The notes: generated by a model from the letters alone, not told the origin. A stretch of 64,000 nucleotides of DNA from Mesorhizobium sp. dw_380 (GCF_018588885.1 NZ_JAFFIW010000004.1:124001-188000), one strand, 5' to 3'; counted from the stretch's first letter, positions 20,210 through 31,043 are shown. Program-made: numbers and translations.

Positions 20210-20428
20210 GCGCCGCCGGGTTGCATTTCGACCCTCTTTGCTCGAGCGGGTCTTTTCGAGAACCGCCCCGGTTTTTCGGCTTCGTGCTCTAATCTGTTGA
20301 AATCCCACATGTCCCCAGATTGGGGATTCTCGTGCGGCGATCCGTCGGTTACGCTGTTGCCATGATTCGAATCCGGCTGTTGCCGGAGCGGAAAGACCAC
20401 AGAGGTCACAAGGGCGGCGGATGTGACG

Positions 20429-21298
20429 ATGGCGACGGCAAGCAGCGCGCAGCGCGAACCTTCCATGGAAGAGATACTGGCTTCCATCAGGAGGATCATT
20501 GAGGACAGTGATAACGGCCGCAAGCAGCCGGGCGAGGCCGATGAGCTGCGGCAGGATCTGGAGCCGAGCGAGGCTCCAGCCGCCGATGTCGACGCGTTTC
20601 GCGCCGAGCTGCATGCCGCCCCCGAAGTCAGGAAGCCGGTCGTGCTCGCGGAAGTACCGGTCACGCTTGCCGAAGTGCAGGCGCCGTCGCCCGAGCCGGT
20701 GATTGCGCGCATGGAATCGCAGGCGCGCGTCGATCCTGTTCCGGCCAAGGCGTCGATGACGCTTGCCGAGGTCAGCGCCAGGATCGCCGCCGAGCCGGTG
20801 CCAGCCTCCAGGACCGACGCACCAAGGGGCCTGCAAGTTGAGGCCCCGCAAGCCGGCGCGACAAGCGATGCCATCGTTGCCGATTGGCGGCGCGAGATCG
20901 CGGCGGTCGGAGAGCAGGCGAAAGCCATATCGGACAGGAGCATCCGCAAGCCGGTGGCCCAGTCCGAGGCGCCGACGAACGAACCGGTGGCGGAGCCTGC
21001 GTTCGAGCGACCTTCCGCAAGTGGCGCTCCGGCAGACACCGCTGAGGCGCGCGCGGCGGCAAGTGAAGCGCCCACGGCTCGTCCGGCAATCCTTTCCGAG
21101 CACACGGGCCGCCAGGTCGCTGCGGCCTTTGGCGAGCTGTCCGATGCCTTTGCCAGCCGCAGCAAGAAGACATTCGACGAGATGGCCGAGGAGATGCTGC
21201 GGCCGATGCTGCAGGACTGGCTGGACAACAATTTGCCGACGCTGGTCGAAAGGCTGGTGCGCGAGGAGATCGAGCGCGTCGCACGCGGGGCGCAGTAA
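20429..21298 (+). CDS. popZ: PopZ-like polar organizing protein (DUF2497)
   Basis: The 289-residue protein has the short N-terminal helix PSMEEILASIRRIIEDS (about 12-28), a long Pro/Ala/Glu-rich disordered spacer, and a C-terminal helical domain (about 225-285) with FDEMAEEMLRPMLQDWLDN and LVERLVREEIERVAR. This is the PopZ layout; PopZ self-assembles at cell poles and tethers ParB-bound chromosome origins. The position directly upstream of valS is conserved in alphaproteobacteria. A GTG six bases earlier is an alternative start. Confidence 0.88.
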   Translation: MATASSAQREPSMEEILASIRRIIEDSDNGRKQPGEADELRQDLEPSEAPAADVDAFRAELHAAPEVRKPVVLAEVPVTLAEVQAPSPEPVIARMESQARVDPVPAKASMTLAEVSARIAAEPVPASRTDAPRGLQVEAPQAGATSDAIVADWRREIAAVGEQAKAISDRSIRKPVAQSEAPTNEPVAEPAFERPSASGAPADTAEARAAASEAPTARPAILSEHTGRQVAAAFGELSDAFASRSKKTFDEMAEEMLRPMLQDWLDNNLPTLVERLVREEIERVARGAQ

Positions 21299-21598
21299 CC
21301 TCCAGGGCAATTGCCGATGCGAACGCCGCCCCTAGAGGCGGCGTTTTCGTTGTGGCCGCTGGCTTGCGCTGGCCGCGAAGCAGACAAGGTTTGCGCCGGA
21401 TTCCGGATGGATGAACGTGCGGGCGCTCCACGGTCTTGCGCCGAATGCGGGCATGGCCTTCCCACCGCCTTCCGTTGAAAAGAACAAGGCCGCGCCTATT
21501 TGCTTGTGATGGACCGAGGCGGCCCTTGCGGTTGACTTGGCCAAGGCCTTCCGATTTACACCGAACAGCAAAATCCCGACAGCGCGGACCGTTTCCCC

Positions 21599-24382
21599 AT
21601 GCTTGAAAAGACCTACGACGCAAAGACCGTCGAGCCGAAGATCGCCAAAGTCTGGGAAGATGCCGATGCGTTTCGCGCCGGCGCAGGCGCCGAGGAGGGG
21701 GCCGAGGCCTTCACCATCGTCATCCCGCCGCCCAACGTCACCGGCTCGCTGCATATGGGCCACGCGCTCAACAACACGCTGCAGGACATTCTGGTGCGCT
21801 TCGAGCGCATGCGCGGCAAGAATGTGCTGTGGCAGCCCGGCATGGACCATGCCGGCATCGCCACGCAGATGGTGGTCGAGCGCCAGCTGATGGAAAAGCA
21901 GATCCATCGCCGCGATCTTTCGCGAGAAGAGTTCATCGAGAAGGTGTGGGAGTGGAAGGCCGAATCCGGCGGCGCCATCTTCAACCAGCTGAAGCGGCTC
22001 GGCGCCTCGGCCGACTGGTCGCGCGAACGCTTCACCATGGATGAAGGCCTGTCCAAGGCCGTGCTTGAAGTCTTTGTCACCCTCTACAAGGAAGGGCTGA
22101 TCTACAAGGACAAGCGCCTTGTGAACTGGGACCCGAAGCTTTTGACCGCGATCTCCGACCTCGAGGTCGAGCAGCAGGAGGTCAACGGCAACCTCTGGCA
22201 TTTCCGTTATCCGATCGAGGGCGTGACGTTCGATCCGGAAAATCCAAAAACCTTCATCACCGTGGCAACGACACGCCCGGAGACGATGCTGGGCGATACC
22301 GCCGTCGCCGTGCACCCGGACGACGAGCGCTTCCGGCATCTGGTCGGCAAGAAGGTCGTCCTGCCGATCGTCGGCAGGAAAATTCCTGTCGTGGCGGACG
22401 AGTATTCCGATCCCGAAAAGGGTTCGGGCGCGGTCAAGATCACGCCGGCGCATGATTTCAACGATTTCGAGGTCGGCAAGCGCCACAAGCTGCCGGCGAT
22501 CAACATCCTGACCATCGAAGCCGCCATCAACCTCAAGGACAATGAGGATTTCCTTGCCGGTCTTGAAGTGACACCGGAACGCCAGGCCGTCTGGGACGAG
22601 CTCAACGGGCTCGACCGTTTCGTCGCGCGCAAGAAGATCGTCGAGCTGATGGAGGAAGGCGGTTTCCTCGACAAGGTCGAGCCGCATCGCCATGCCGTGC
22701 CGCATGGTGATCGCGGCGGCGTGCCGATCGAGCCGTTCCTGACCGAGCAGTGGTATGCCAACGCCGCCGAACTCGCCAAGCCGGCGATCGCCTCGGTGCG
22801 CGAGGGGCGCACCAATTTCGTGCCGAAGAACTGGGAAAAGACCTATTTCGACTGGATGGAGAACATCCAGCCCTGGTGCATTTCGCGCCAGCTGTGGTGG
22901 GGCCACCAGATACCGGCCTGGTATGGGCCGGACGGCCGCGTCTTCGTCGAGAAGTCCGAAGAGGAGGCGCTCGCCGCTGCGATCGAATATTACCTGGCTC
23001 TCGAAGGCCCGTGGAAGGCGTGGGTCGAGGACAAGCTCGAGAATTTCCAGCCGGGCGATATCCTGACCCGCGACGAGGATGTGCTCGACACCTGGTTCTC
23101 GTCGGCGCTGTGGCCGTTCTCGACGCTTGGCTGGCCGGACCAGACGCCCGAACTGAAGACCTACTACCAGACCGACGTGCTGGTGACCGGCTTCGACATC
23201 ATCTTCTTCTGGGTTGCCCGCATGATGATGATGGGCCTGCACTTCATGGACGAAGAGCCGTTCCACACGGTCTATGTCCACGCGCTGGTGCGCGACAAGA
23301 ACGGGCAGAAGATGTCGAAGTCGAAAGGCAACGTCATCGACCCGCTCGACCTGATCGACGAGTATGGCGCCGATGCGCTGCGCTTCACCTTGACGGTGAT
23401 GGCGGCGCAAGGGCGCGACGTGAAGCTCGACCCGGCACGCATCGCCGGATACCGCAATTTCGGTACCAAGCTGTGGAACGCCACGCGCTTTGCCGAGATG
23501 AACGAGGTCGCCCGCAATGACGAATTCTGGCTGAACGACGCCAAGCTGGCGGTCAACCGATGGATCCTGACCGAGCTGACACGCGCTGCCCGCGAGGTCA
23601 CGGACGGCATCACCTCCTACCGCTTCAACGAGGCGGCAGGTGCGGCCTACCGCTTCGTGTGGAACCTGTTCTGCGACTGGTATCTGGAACTCTTGAAACC
23701 GGTGTTCATGGGCACGGACGAGGCGGCCAAGGCCGAAAGCCGCGCCTGCGTCGCCTTCGTGCTCGACGAGATCTACAAGCTGCTGCATCCGATGATGCCG
23801 TTCATGACCGAAGAGCTATGGGCGCAGACGGCGGGCGAGGGCAAGGAGCGCGAGTCGCTGCTATGCCATGCAGCCTGGCCGTCGCCGGATTTCGAGGACG
23901 CGGAAGCGGCCGCCGACATCAACTGGCTGGTCGACCTCGTTTCCGGCATCCGCTCGGTGCGCTCGGAGATGAATGTGCCGCCGGGGGCGATCGCGCCACT
24001 AGTCGTGGTCGGCGCCAACGGCGTGACGCGGGAACGGCTGGTTCGCGAGGAGCAGGCGATCAAGCGGTTGGCGCGCGTCGGCGACATCTCATTGGCTGAC
24101 GCGGCACCCAAGGCCTCGGCGCAGATCGTGCTCAACGAGGCGACGATCTGCTTGCCGCTCGGCAGCCTGATCGACCTTGCCGCCGAGGCTCTCCGGCTGC
24201 AGAAGGAACTGGTCAAGGTCACCGAGGAGATCGCACGCCTGCACAAGAAGCTGTCCAACGAAAGATTCGTCGCCAGCGCACCGGCCGAGATCGTCGAAGC
24301 CGAGCGCGAAAAGCTCGCCGAATATCGCGACGCGCAGGACAAGCTTTCGGTGGCTTTGACCAGGGTCCGCGATGCCGGCTGA
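21599..24382 (+). CDS. valS: Valyl-tRNA synthetase
   Basis: The 927-residue protein is a full-length class I synthetase. HMGH at 52-55 is the HIGH signature and KMSKS at 571-575 the second ATP motif. The editing CP1 domain lies at about 190-400, the anticodon-binding domain at about 640-790 and a C-terminal coiled coil at about 855-925. It charges tRNA-Val and edits mischarged threonine. It follows popZ after 300 bp, a gap with no further gene. A weak terminator-like hairpin (AGCC...GGCTTT, about 24402-24428) follows. Confidence 0.97.
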   Translation: MLEKTYDAKTVEPKIAKVWEDADAFRAGAGAEEGAEAFTIVIPPPNVTGSLHMGHALNNTLQDILVRFERMRGKNVLWQPGMDHAGIATQMVVERQLMEKQIHRRDLSREEFIEKVWEWKAESGGAIFNQLKRLGASADWSRERFTMDEGLSKAVLEVFVTLYKEGLIYKDKRLVNWDPKLLTAISDLEVEQQEVNGNLWHFRYPIEGVTFDPENPKTFITVATTRPETMLGDTAVAVHPDDERFRHLVGKKVVLPIVGRKIPVVADEYSDPEKGSGAVKITPAHDFNDFEVGKRHKLPAINILTIEAAINLKDNEDFLAGLEVTPERQAVWDELNGLDRFVARKKIVELMEEGGFLDKVEPHRHAVPHGDRGGVPIEPFLTEQWYANAAELAKPAIASVREGRTNFVPKNWEKTYFDWMENIQPWCISRQLWWGHQIPAWYGPDGRVFVEKSEEEALAAAIEYYLALEGPWKAWVEDKLENFQPGDILTRDEDVLDTWFSSALWPFSTLGWPDQTPELKTYYQTDVLVTGFDIIFFWVARMMMMGLHFMDEEPFHTVYVHALVRDKNGQKMSKSKGNVIDPLDLIDEYGADALRFTLTVMAAQGRDVKLDPARIAGYRNFGTKLWNATRFAEMNEVARNDEFWLNDAKLAVNRWILTELTRAAREVTDGITSYRFNEAAGAAYRFVWNLFCDWYLELLKPVFMGTDEAAKAESRACVAFVLDEIYKLLHPMMPFMTEELWAQTAGEGKERESLLCHAAWPSPDFEDAEAAADINWLVDLVSGIRSVRSEMNVPPGAIAPLVVVGANGVTRERLVREEQAIKRLARVGDISLADAAPKASAQIVLNEATICLPLGSLIDLAAEALRLQKELVKVTEEIARLHKKLSNERFVASAPAEIVEAEREKLAEYRDAQDKLSVALTRVRDAG

Positions 24383-24741
24383 GGGAGGGATTCGCAGTGT
24401 TTTAGCCGCCCCTAAAAAAGGTGGCTTTGCGCCCCCAAAATAGGCATTCCGTCACGTTAATGTTGACGTAAACGGAAGTTTTTGCCCCATTGTTGCCTTA
24501 ATGTAACAATGCGGGTCTATACTCGCCAAATGCGCTTGTTTTTGCGCATTTCGACTGGATTTTATCCTTTTTCAGCCCCGTTGCGCCCTGCAAAACCGAT
24601 TTTCGGCGTGCTGGCGCCGGCCTGCACTTTGTCGAAAATGCGTCTGGCGAGCATGTACATGTACGCCCCGGCAATTCGTTGTTGCACCGTTAACCTGAAT
24701 TGGTTCTAGCTTGATGCACTAGTTATTCGGGGAGGATTTTC
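24383..24741. promoter_or_regulatory. 359 bp AT-rich leader upstream of the FadL-like gene
   Basis: No gene is supported here. The stretch is clearly AT-richer than the rest of the window. It contains TTGACGTAAACG at 24463-24474, an inverted repeat CATTGTT/AACAATG at 24488-24494 and 24505-24511, and a hairpin AAATGCGC/GCGCATTT (about 24528-24551). A GGGGAGGA ribosome site lies just before the ATG at 24742. A promoter for the porin gene must lie here; the -10 cannot be chosen with confidence. Confidence 0.5.
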
Positions 24742-25968
24742 ATGAACATTTTGCGTCTGAAAGCACTGCTGGGGGCAGGGTGCTTTTCGCTGGCTTTGAT
24801 TGGGACGGCGATGAGTTCAGCGCATGCCGGCGGCTTGGAGCGCGGCGGCTACGATATCGACCTGCTGTTTGATCCGGCGCCGTTCGCGACGGAGGCTGAA
24901 GCAACCTATGTCATGCCGGACCGTAAGTACAAGAATGCGACTGGGCCAAGCGGCTTCAATTTCCTCAAATCCACGGCGGATGGGGCCGAGGGCTATTGGG
25001 TACCCCGTATTGGTGTGAAGGTTCAGGTTGTGCAGGGCGTCGACTGTATGGTTGACTATTCACAGCCGTGGGGCGCCCACACAGCCCCTGGCGCGTCGTG
25101 GAATGGCGCGTTTTCCAACGTCGAAACGGATATCAAGAGCAATAACTACGCCGGCACCTGCTCCTACAAGTTCGATGTCGGTAAGGGCCAGCTCCGTTTT
25201 ATCGGCGGCGTGTTCTACCAGGATATTTCAGGCTTCAAGGAAAGCTTGGTGGGTTTCAATCCCATGACGGGAACGGGACCGATTGGTCGTGTCGATCTGG
25301 AGGCTAACGGCTGGGGCTGGCGCACAGGCGTGGCTTATGAAATCCCTGAGATCGCGCTTCGCGCTAGCTTGGTCTACAATTCGCAAGTCAAACTCGACAA
25401 CATCTCCGGCACACTTACGACGCCACGTGGATCTCAGGCGATTTATGGCTCGACGCAGTATATGCCCGACTCGCTGGAGTTGAAGGTTCAATCGGGCATC
25501 GCGCCCGGCTGGCTTGCCTTCGGCTCGATCAAGTGGGTCAACTGGAGTGTGCTGCAAAGTGTTCCGATCTGCCCGACCCCCCAAGCTCCGTCTGCGGTAT
25601 GCTTCACGAACGGTCCGGGTCAAGTGACGTCGCTCGATCTGATGTATCGTGATGGCTGGACCGTCACTGGCGGCGTCGGCCACAAGTTCAACGATCAGTG
25701 GAGTGCCGCCGGCCAGCTTTCCTGGGATCGGGGCACCTCGCATGGCTATGGAGCGCAGACCGATACGTGGACACTGGGCGGCGGCGTTGCCTACACCCCC
25801 CGGCCGAACATCGAGGTTCGACTGGCCGGTGCGATCGGCGTGCTGACCAGCGGCCATTCCGGTACGTTGGCTGGAGAAAATGGTTATGTTGCTGGCGAAG
25901 ACGCCAGCTACGACTTCGGCAACGATCTGGTCACGGCGTTTTCCGGCGGCATCAAGATCAAGTTCTAA
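24742..25968 (+). CDS. FadL/OmpP1-family outer membrane transporter
   Basis: The 408-residue protein has a signal peptide (about 1-29, ending SAHAGG) followed by the family opening GGLERGGYDIDLLFDP. The rest is a run of alternating amphipathic strands ending in the phenylalanine of GGIKIKF, as expected of a beta barrel. FadL-type channels import long-chain fatty acids or other hydrophobic compounds. The N-terminus replaces the usual fatty-acid porin plug motif only loosely, so the substrate is uncertain. The gene stands alone and ends in a strong terminator. Confidence 0.85.
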   Translation: MNILRLKALLGAGCFSLALIGTAMSSAHAGGLERGGYDIDLLFDPAPFATEAEATYVMPDRKYKNATGPSGFNFLKSTADGAEGYWVPRIGVKVQVVQGVDCMVDYSQPWGAHTAPGASWNGAFSNVETDIKSNNYAGTCSYKFDVGKGQLRFIGGVFYQDISGFKESLVGFNPMTGTGPIGRVDLEANGWGWRTGVAYEIPEIALRASLVYNSQVKLDNISGTLTTPRGSQAIYGSTQYMPDSLELKVQSGIAPGWLAFGSIKWVNWSVLQSVPICPTPQAPSAVCFTNGPGQVTSLDLMYRDGWTVTGGVGHKFNDQWSAAGQLSWDRGTSHGYGAQTDTWTLGGGVAYTPRPNIEVRLAGAIGVLTSGHSGTLAGENGYVAGEDASYDFGNDLVTAFSGGIKIKF

Positions 25969-25986
25969 GCGACTGAATATTATGAT

Positions 25987-26013
25987 AAAAGGCCGGGCAT
26001 CGCCCGGCCTTTT
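25987..26013 (+). terminator. Intrinsic terminator after the FadL-like gene
   Basis: GGCCGGGC (25991-25998) and GCCCGGCC (26002-26009) form an 8-bp GC stem with loop ATC, extended by AAAA/TTTT on both sides. It ends the FadL-like gene transcript. Confidence 0.92.
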
Positions 26014-26260
26014 CTCGTTTGCGCCGATGTTGTCGCCGGCTCGGTCATCCAAGCTGCGTTGCATATAAGCCGCACCATAGCCACCTCATGCAATTGTGAC
26101 GTTTTGGCAACACTTTCTGAACAAGCCCTGCGCTAGAAGTCAGGCCGAGGGAATTGCCCATTTCCCGCCATAAACCCGGCGCACCTCGATCTTGTCTCGG
26201 GACACGCGCCAAAAGGCTCGGCGATGGGAGAGGCCGCACCGCCCGCGGCAAGGAAGAGAA

Positions 26261-27985
26261 ATGGACGCCAAAGTCATTTCAAAGGCTAAGCTCCCTAGCC
26301 GCTATGTGACCGTCGGTCCGGCGCGTGCGCCGCATCGCTCCTATCTCTATGCCATGGGTCTGTCGGCGGCCGAGATCGCGCAGCCGCTGGTCGGCGTCGC
26401 GTCCTGCTGGAACGAGGCAGCACCCTGCAACATCTCGCTGATGCGCCAGGCGCAAGTGGTCAAGAAGGGCGTCGCCGCGGCCAACGGCACGCCGCGCGAA
26501 TTCTGCACCATCACCGTCACCGACGGCATTGCCATGGGCCATCAGGGCATGAAGTCGTCGCTGGTGTCGCGCGAGGTCATCGCCGATTCGGTCGAGCTCA
26601 CCATGCGCGGCCATTGCTATGATGCGCTGGTCGGCCTTGCCGGCTGCGACAAGTCGCTGCCTGGCATGATGATGGCCATGGTGCGGCTCAACGTGCCGTC
26701 GATCTTCATCTATGGCGGTTCGATCCTGCCCGGCAGCTATCGAGGCCGGCAGATCACCGTGCAGGATGTGTTCGAGGCGGTCGGCCAGCATTCGGTCGGC
26801 ACGATCGGCGATGACGAACTGCTCGAGATCGAGCAGGCGGCCTGTCCATCTGCCGGCTCCTGCGGCGCCCAGTTTACGGCCAACACTATGGCCACGGTCG
26901 CCGAGGCGATCGGCCTGGCGCTGCCCTATTCCTGCGGCGCGCCGGCGCCCTACGAGATGCGCGACCGCTTCAATTTCGCCTCCGGCGAAAAAATCATGGA
27001 GCTGATCGCAAAAAACATCCGGCCGCGCGACATCGTCACGCTGAAGGCGCTGGAGAACGCGGCGACGGTCGTCTCGGCCACCGGCGGCTCGACCAACGCG
27101 GCACTTCATCTGCCGGCGATCGCGCATGAGGCGGGCATCAAATTCGACCTGTTCGACGTGGCGAAGATCTTCGAGAAGACGCCTTATATCGCGGACCTCA
27201 AGCCTGGCGGCAAATATGTCGCCAAGGACATGTTCGAGGCCGGCGGCATTCCGCTGCTGATGAAGACGCTGCTCGACCACGGCTATCTGCACGGCGATTG
27301 CCTGACGGTCACTGGCCGCACTTTGGCCGAAAATATGGAGCATGTTGCCTGGAATGAACACCAGGATGTGGTCCGCCCGGCCAACAGACCAATTACCCAA
27401 ACCGGCGGTGTCGTGGGCTTGAAGGGAAACCTTGCCCCCGAAGGCGCGATCGTGAAAGTCGCGGGCATGGCGGAGTTGAAATTCTCCGGTCCGGCGCGCT
27501 GCTTCGATTCGGAAGAGGAATGTTTCGAAGCGGTGACGCATCGCAACTACAGGGAAGGCGAGGTTCTCGTCATTCGCTACGAAGGGCCGCGCGGCGGTCC
27601 CGGAATGCGCGAGATGCTGTCGACGACGGCGGCGCTCTATGGCCAGGGCATGGGCGGCAAGGTGGCGTTGATCACCGACGGCCGCTTCTCGGGCGCGACG
27701 CGCGGCTTCTGCATCGGCCATGTCGGGCCGGAAGCCGCGGTTGGCGGTCCGATCGGCCTCATCAGGGATGGCGACGTGATCTCGATCGACGCGGTGAACG
27801 GCACGATCGACGTGGCGCTGACCGAGGCCGAACTGGCGGCGCGGGCCAAGACCTGGAAGGCGCGCACGACCGATTACCAGTCGGGCGCGATATGGAAATA
27901 CGCACAGACGGTCGGGTCTGCCCGCGACGGCGCGGTCACTCACCCCGGCGGTGCGAAAGAAACACACTGCTATGCGGATATCTGA
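26261..27985 (+). CDS. ilvD: Dihydroxy-acid dehydratase, IlvD/Edd family ([2Fe-2S] plant/actinobacterial type)
   Basis: The 574-residue protein carries the IlvD signatures [19 protein letters not shown] (Cys in each is a cluster ligand), [16 protein letters not shown] and the C-terminal [10 protein letters not shown]. The sequence resembles the shorter M. tuberculosis/plant type rather than the 610-residue E. coli type, so it may be a second IlvD of the cell or act on a sugar acid. It would dehydrate dihydroxy acids in branched-chain amino acid synthesis. The ATG at 26261 follows GGAAGAGA. The last 14 bases overlap exoR. Confidence 0.88.
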   Translation: MDAKVISKAKLPSRYVTVGPARAPHRSYLYAMGLSAAEIAQPLVGVASCWNEAAPCNISLMRQAQVVKKGVAAANGTPREFCTITVTDGIAMGHQGMKSSLVSREVIADSVELTMRGHCYDALVGLAGCDKSLPGMMMAMVRLNVPSIFIYGGSILPGSYRGRQITVQDVFEAVGQHSVGTIGDDELLEIEQAACPSAGSCGAQFTANTMATVAEAIGLALPYSCGAPAPYEMRDRFNFASGEKIMELIAKNIRPRDIVTLKALENAATVVSATGGSTNAALHLPAIAHEAGIKFDLFDVAKIFEKTPYIADLKPGGKYVAKDMFEAGGIPLLMKTLLDHGYLHGDCLTVTGRTLAENMEHVAWNEHQDVVRPANRPITQTGGVVGLKGNLAPEGAIVKVAGMAELKFSGPARCFDSEEECFEAVTHRNYREGEVLVIRYEGPRGGPGMREMLSTTAALYGQGMGGKVALITDGRFSGATRGFCIGHVGPEAAVGGPIGLIRDGDVISIDAVNGTIDVALTEAELAARAKTWKARTTDYQSGAIWKYAQTVGSARDGAVTHPGGAKETHCYADI

Positions 27986-28802
27986 GTTGTTGAGGTCATC
28001 TGTCCTGCCGGCACTGGTCGCGTTTGCGATCTTTGGCGCCGTGGGCCAGGCCATGGCCTTCGACGACAAGGTGTTCGACGACAAGACCGGCGTGAAGCCG
28101 CAGTCGAGCCCCTGGGCGGTGTTCCAGTTCGGCTTCTCCGCCTACAAGAACGGCCACAAGGAACAGGCCGCCGAGGCCTATAAATACGCCGCCGAAAACG
28201 GCCAGATCGGCGCCACCTGGAAGCTTGCCCGCATGTATGCCGAGGGCGACGGCGTGGCGCGCGACGATTATGAGGCGTTCAAGTTCTTCTCGGAGATCGT
28301 CGACCAGGATGTCGAGCCCGGCTCGCCGGAAGAAAGCTATGTCTCCGACGCGCTGGTGGCGCTCGGCGATTATCTGCGCAAGGGCATTCCCGGCAGCCCG
28401 GTCACCGAGAACGAGGTGGCGGCCCAGGAATATTACATGCGCGCCGCCGCCAACTACCGCAACCCGAACGCCCAGTTCGAGATGGGACAGATGTTCCTCA
28501 AGGGCGAGGGCGGCGTGAAGGCCAGCGTCAAGCAGGCCGGGCGCTGGTTCCAGCTCGCCGCCGAGAAGGGCCATGCCGGCGCGCAGGCGACGCTCGGCCA
28601 TCTGCTGTTCCAGAGCGGCAAGATCGTTCGTGGCCTGGCGATGATGACCGCAGCACTCGAACGCGCGTCGCCCACCGACCAGCCCTGGATCCGCGGCATG
28701 CAGGAAGAAGCGTTCGCCGCCGCCGGCGAAGCCGACAGGCGCACCGCGATTTCGCTCGCCGACGACATCCTGACCAAGGGCACCACCAACGCGGAGCAGT
28801 AA
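27972..28802 (+). CDS. exoR: ExoR, periplasmic Sel1-repeat inhibitor of ExoS-ChvI signalling
   Basis: The 276-residue protein has a signal peptide (about 1-22) and several Sel1/TPR-like repeats ([62 protein letters not shown]). Order and sequence agree with Sinorhizobium ExoR, which holds the ExoS sensor kinase inactive in the periplasm and so represses succinoglycan and controls motility and host entry. The ATG lies inside the end of ilvD with a poor ribosome site, so translation may be coupled to ilvD. The exoS/chvI genes are not in the window. Confidence 0.92.
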   Translation: MRISELLRSSVLPALVAFAIFGAVGQAMAFDDKVFDDKTGVKPQSSPWAVFQFGFSAYKNGHKEQAAEAYKYAAENGQIGATWKLARMYAEGDGVARDDYEAFKFFSEIVDQDVEPGSPEESYVSDALVALGDYLRKGIPGSPVTENEVAAQEYYMRAAANYRNPNAQFEMGQMFLKGEGGVKASVKQAGRWFQLAAEKGHAGAQATLGHLLFQSGKIVRGLAMMTAALERASPTDQPWIRGMQEEAFAAAGEADRRTAISLADDILTKGTTNAEQ

Positions 28803-28859
28803 GGGCATTGGTGCGTGCTTAAGATGTATCACCCGCTTTGCGGGCATTCAAATTTCGAC

Positions 28860-29046
28860 ACTCTGCGCCGCCCCTCATTGCCCTGCCGGGCATTTCTCCC
28901 CGTATAGTGACGGGGAGAAAGAGGCTGGCTGCAACGCCGGCGCCTTTCTTGCAACGCCGGCAATTGGCGAAACCATCGATGACAGCGCCCCTCTTCCCGT
29001 CGCTATACGGGGAGAGGATGCCGGCAGGCAGGTGAGGGGCGGCGCA
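28860..29046. repeat. Large rhizobial palindromic element between convergent genes
   Basis: The arms CGCCGCCCCTCA and TGAGGGGCGGCG bound an element with inner complements TTTCTCCCCGTATAGTGACGGGGAGAAA and a mirrored CCGTCGCTATACGGGGAGAGGA, plus GCCGGCA pairs. This is the nested-palindrome design of rhizobial RIME-type repeats. It fills the 295 bp gap between exoR and the convergent small gene, where nothing else is seen. It may block read-through from both sides. Confidence 0.78.
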
Positions 29047-29097
29047 AACGTTGCTAATTTAGTCCGAGTTTTGGCGACAAGAAAATCCACCGAAAAA

Positions 29098-29415
29098 TCA
29101 GTTCTCGGTCGGCTCCGTCGGCACCATGCTTGGCGCTGGCGTCGAGATCGGCGTCACGTGCGGTTGCGGCGCCATCGTGTTTGCGGGGCAGTTGTCGGCG
29201 ACCTTCGTCCAGGACGTGTTGTTGAGCACCATGTCGCAGCGGGCCAGATGGCTCTGGTCGGCAATCGTCAGGCAGGCGACCTGGCCGACCGGATACGACT
29301 TTCCATTGGCAAGGCATTCCGGGGCGGCGAAAGCCGGCACGATCGCAGCCGTGGCGAATGCCAAGCCGATCGGACAAAGAATAAGTCGAATGGTCATGGG
29401 AACCCCGGCCGCCAT
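29098..29415 (-). CDS. Small secreted hypothetical protein
   Basis: The 105-residue product starts with a signal peptide (MTIRLILCPIGLAFATAAIVPAFA region) and its mature part contains four cysteines (Cys34, Cys48, Cys60, Cys75), which could form two disulfides, ending in a Pro/Thr-rich tail. GGGAGATC precedes the ATG at 29415; an in-frame ATG at 29397 is also possible. It is not recognised as a known family. It stands alone next to xthA. Confidence 0.6.
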   Translation of the reverse strand: MAAGVPMTIRLILCPIGLAFATAAIVPAFAAPECLANGKSYPVGQVACLTIADQSHLARCDMVLNNTSWTKVADNCPANTMAPQPHVTPISTPAPSMVPTEPTEN

Positions 29416-29491
29416 GATGATCTCCCATCATGCGCCTGAATGTGGCGACATGAGGTCCAGCGGCGGCGTGTCCATCAGGCCGCAGGGACCG

Positions 29492-30286
29492 TCAGGCCGG
29501 CTGCAGCGCGAGGTCGATCGCCACCGGGACGTGATCGGACGGCTTTTCCCAGGCGCGCACATGCTTTTCGATCGAGGCCGACGAGAACCGATTGGCGGCT
29601 TCCGGTGACAGCAGCAGATGGTCGATGCGGATGCCGTTGTTCTTCTGCCAGGCGCCGGCCTGATAGTCCCAGAAGGTGTAGGTGTCCTGCGCATCGGTGA
29701 CCGCGCGCACCGCCTCGGTGAAGCCGAGATTGAGCAGCCGCCGGAAGGCCTGCCGCGTCTGCGGCTGGAACAGCGCGTCGCCCAGCCAGTTCTCCGGAAA
29801 CCGCGCGTCGATCGGCTCAGGAATGACGTTGTAGTCGCCGGCCACCACCAGCGCCTCTTCCAGCCTCAGCCGCTCTTCGGCCCAGCGTTCCAGCCGCGCC
29901 ATCCAGGACAGCTTGTAGGAGAACTTCTTGTCGTCATCGATCGGGTTGCCGTTCGGCAGATAGAGCGACGCGACGCGCAGGGCGCCCTTGTCGGTCGAGA
30001 ACACGCCTTCGATGAAACGCGCCTGTTCGTCGACATCGTCACCGGGCAGGCCTCTGACAACTTCGTCAAAGCGCAGCTTCGACAGCAGCGCGACGCCGTT
30101 GAAACCCTTCTGGCCGTGGGTTTCGACATTGTAGCCCAGCGCCTCGATCTCGGCGCGCGGGAACTGATCGTCGACCGTCTTGATCTCCTGCAGGCAGACG
30201 ATGTCGGGCGCGCTTTCGGTCAGCCAATGGGTGAGGTTGCCGATGCGGGCGCGCACGCCATTGATGTTCCAGGTGACGATTTTCAT
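29492..30286 (-). CDS. xthA: Exodeoxyribonuclease III
   Basis: The 264-residue protein has all ExoIII/APE1 motifs: TWNINGVRAR with Asn7, CLQEIKT with metal-binding Glu34, GDYNVIP with the Asp-Asn pair near 150, and SDHVPV with the catalytic His near 253. It cuts abasic sites and trims 3' ends in base-excision repair. It begins six bases after the stop of the VOC-family gene on the same strand, so the two are probably co-transcribed. Confidence 0.95.
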   Translation of the reverse strand: MKIVTWNINGVRARIGNLTHWLTESAPDIVCLQEIKTVDDQFPRAEIEALGYNVETHGQKGFNGVALLSKLRFDEVVRGLPGDDVDEQARFIEGVFSTDKGALRVASLYLPNGNPIDDDKKFSYKLSWMARLERWAEERLRLEEALVVAGDYNVIPEPIDARFPENWLGDALFQPQTRQAFRRLLNLGFTEAVRAVTDAQDTYTFWDYQAGAWQKNNGIRIDHLLLSPEAANRFSSASIEKHVRAWEKPSDHVPVAIDLALQPA

Positions 30287-30292
30287 AACGGT

Positions 30293-30685
30293 CTATTCTT
30301 CCTGCGGGGGATGGCGTTCGACCAGACCAATCGTATTGCCAGCCGGGTCCTTTAGAAAGGCCATCCACTCGTTTTCCCCCGCCGGCCCGAACTGGCCTTC
30401 GGTATCGCGATGGACGAGCGTCGGCGGCGCGGTGAACGGGATACCCGCGGCTTTCGCCTGCGCATAAAAGTCGTCGAGATCCGATATGTCGAGATAGATG
30501 GTGCCAGCCGGTATGCCGTCGGTGAACAGCAATCTCACATCGCCAGCCATGATGAAGGCGATGCCCGGCGGATCGAAGCGGGCATGCACGGTCATGCCGA
30601 GCACATCGCGCCAGAAGGCCAGCGTCGCGTCGAGGTCGCGTCCGGCAGACAGCGCGACCTGACGGACCGCGCCTAAGGCAGGCAT
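30293..30685 (-). CDS. VOC-superfamily (glyoxalase/bleomycin resistance) protein
   Basis: The 130-residue protein has the paired beta-alpha-beta-beta-beta units of the vicinal oxygen chelate fold: LDATLAFWRDVLGMTV near 18-33, IYLDISDLDDFYAQAKAAGIPF near 63-84 and the typical ending FLKDPAGNTIGLVER. It may bind a metal and a small substrate or an antibiotic. It lies between erpA and xthA, same strand, with very short gaps. The specific role is unknown. Confidence 0.88.
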   Translation of the reverse strand: MPALGAVRQVALSAGRDLDATLAFWRDVLGMTVHARFDPPGIAFIMAGDVRLLFTDGIPAGTIYLDISDLDDFYAQAKAAGIPFTAPPTLVHRDTEGQFGPAGENEWMAFLKDPAGNTIGLVERHPPQEE

Positions 30686-30695
30686 GGCAATGCCG

Positions 30696-31043
30696 CTAGA
30701 TGGAGAAACTGGTGCCGCAGCCGCAGGAGGCGACAGCGTTCGGGTTACGGATCTGGAAGGACTGGCCCATCAGATCGTCGACAAAGTCGATCACCGAGCC
30801 GCCCATATAGACCAACGACAAATCGTCGATCAGCACGGTGGCGCCATCCTTTTCGATGGCGACGTCATCGTCGTTGCGCGTGTCGACCAGATCGAACTTG
30901 TAGGAAAAGCCGGAGCAGCCGCCGCCTTCGACGGAAACGCGCAGTGCCGTCTTGCCGGCCTCGCCAGAGACAATCTTGGCGATCCGCCTGGCGGCGGCCT
31001 CGGTCATATCGACTTTCATCGTGGTCTTGGCATCCGCGCCCAT
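30696..31043 (-). CDS. erpA: Iron-sulfur cluster insertion protein, A-type (ErpA-like)
   Basis: The 115-residue protein contains the three conserved cysteines of A-type carriers: Cys43 in GGGCSGF and Cys107 and Cys109 in SCGCGTSF. It receives an Fe-S cluster from the SUF/ISC machinery and passes it to target enzymes. The start at 31043 is chosen because AAGGTGACG lies before it and the fold begins soon after; the longer upstream frame overlaps the divergent dgt gene. It could equally be named IscA or SufA. Confidence 0.88.
   Translation of the reverse strand: MGADAKTTMKVDMTEAAARRIAKIVSGEAGKTALRVSVEGGGCSGFSYKFDLVDTRNDDDVAIEKDGATVLIDDLSLVYMGGSVIDFVDDLMGQSFQIRNPNAVASCGCGTSFSI

Noticed and set aside
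21332..23788. 818-codon open frame opposite popZ-valS
   Set aside because: It lies opposite valS, which has all synthetase motifs. The translation is low-complexity and without a recognisable domain.
24482..24709. 75-codon frame in the AT-rich leader of the FadL-like gene
   Set aside because: No ribosome site, unusual amino-acid mix, and the stretch contains inverted repeats typical of regulatory DNA.
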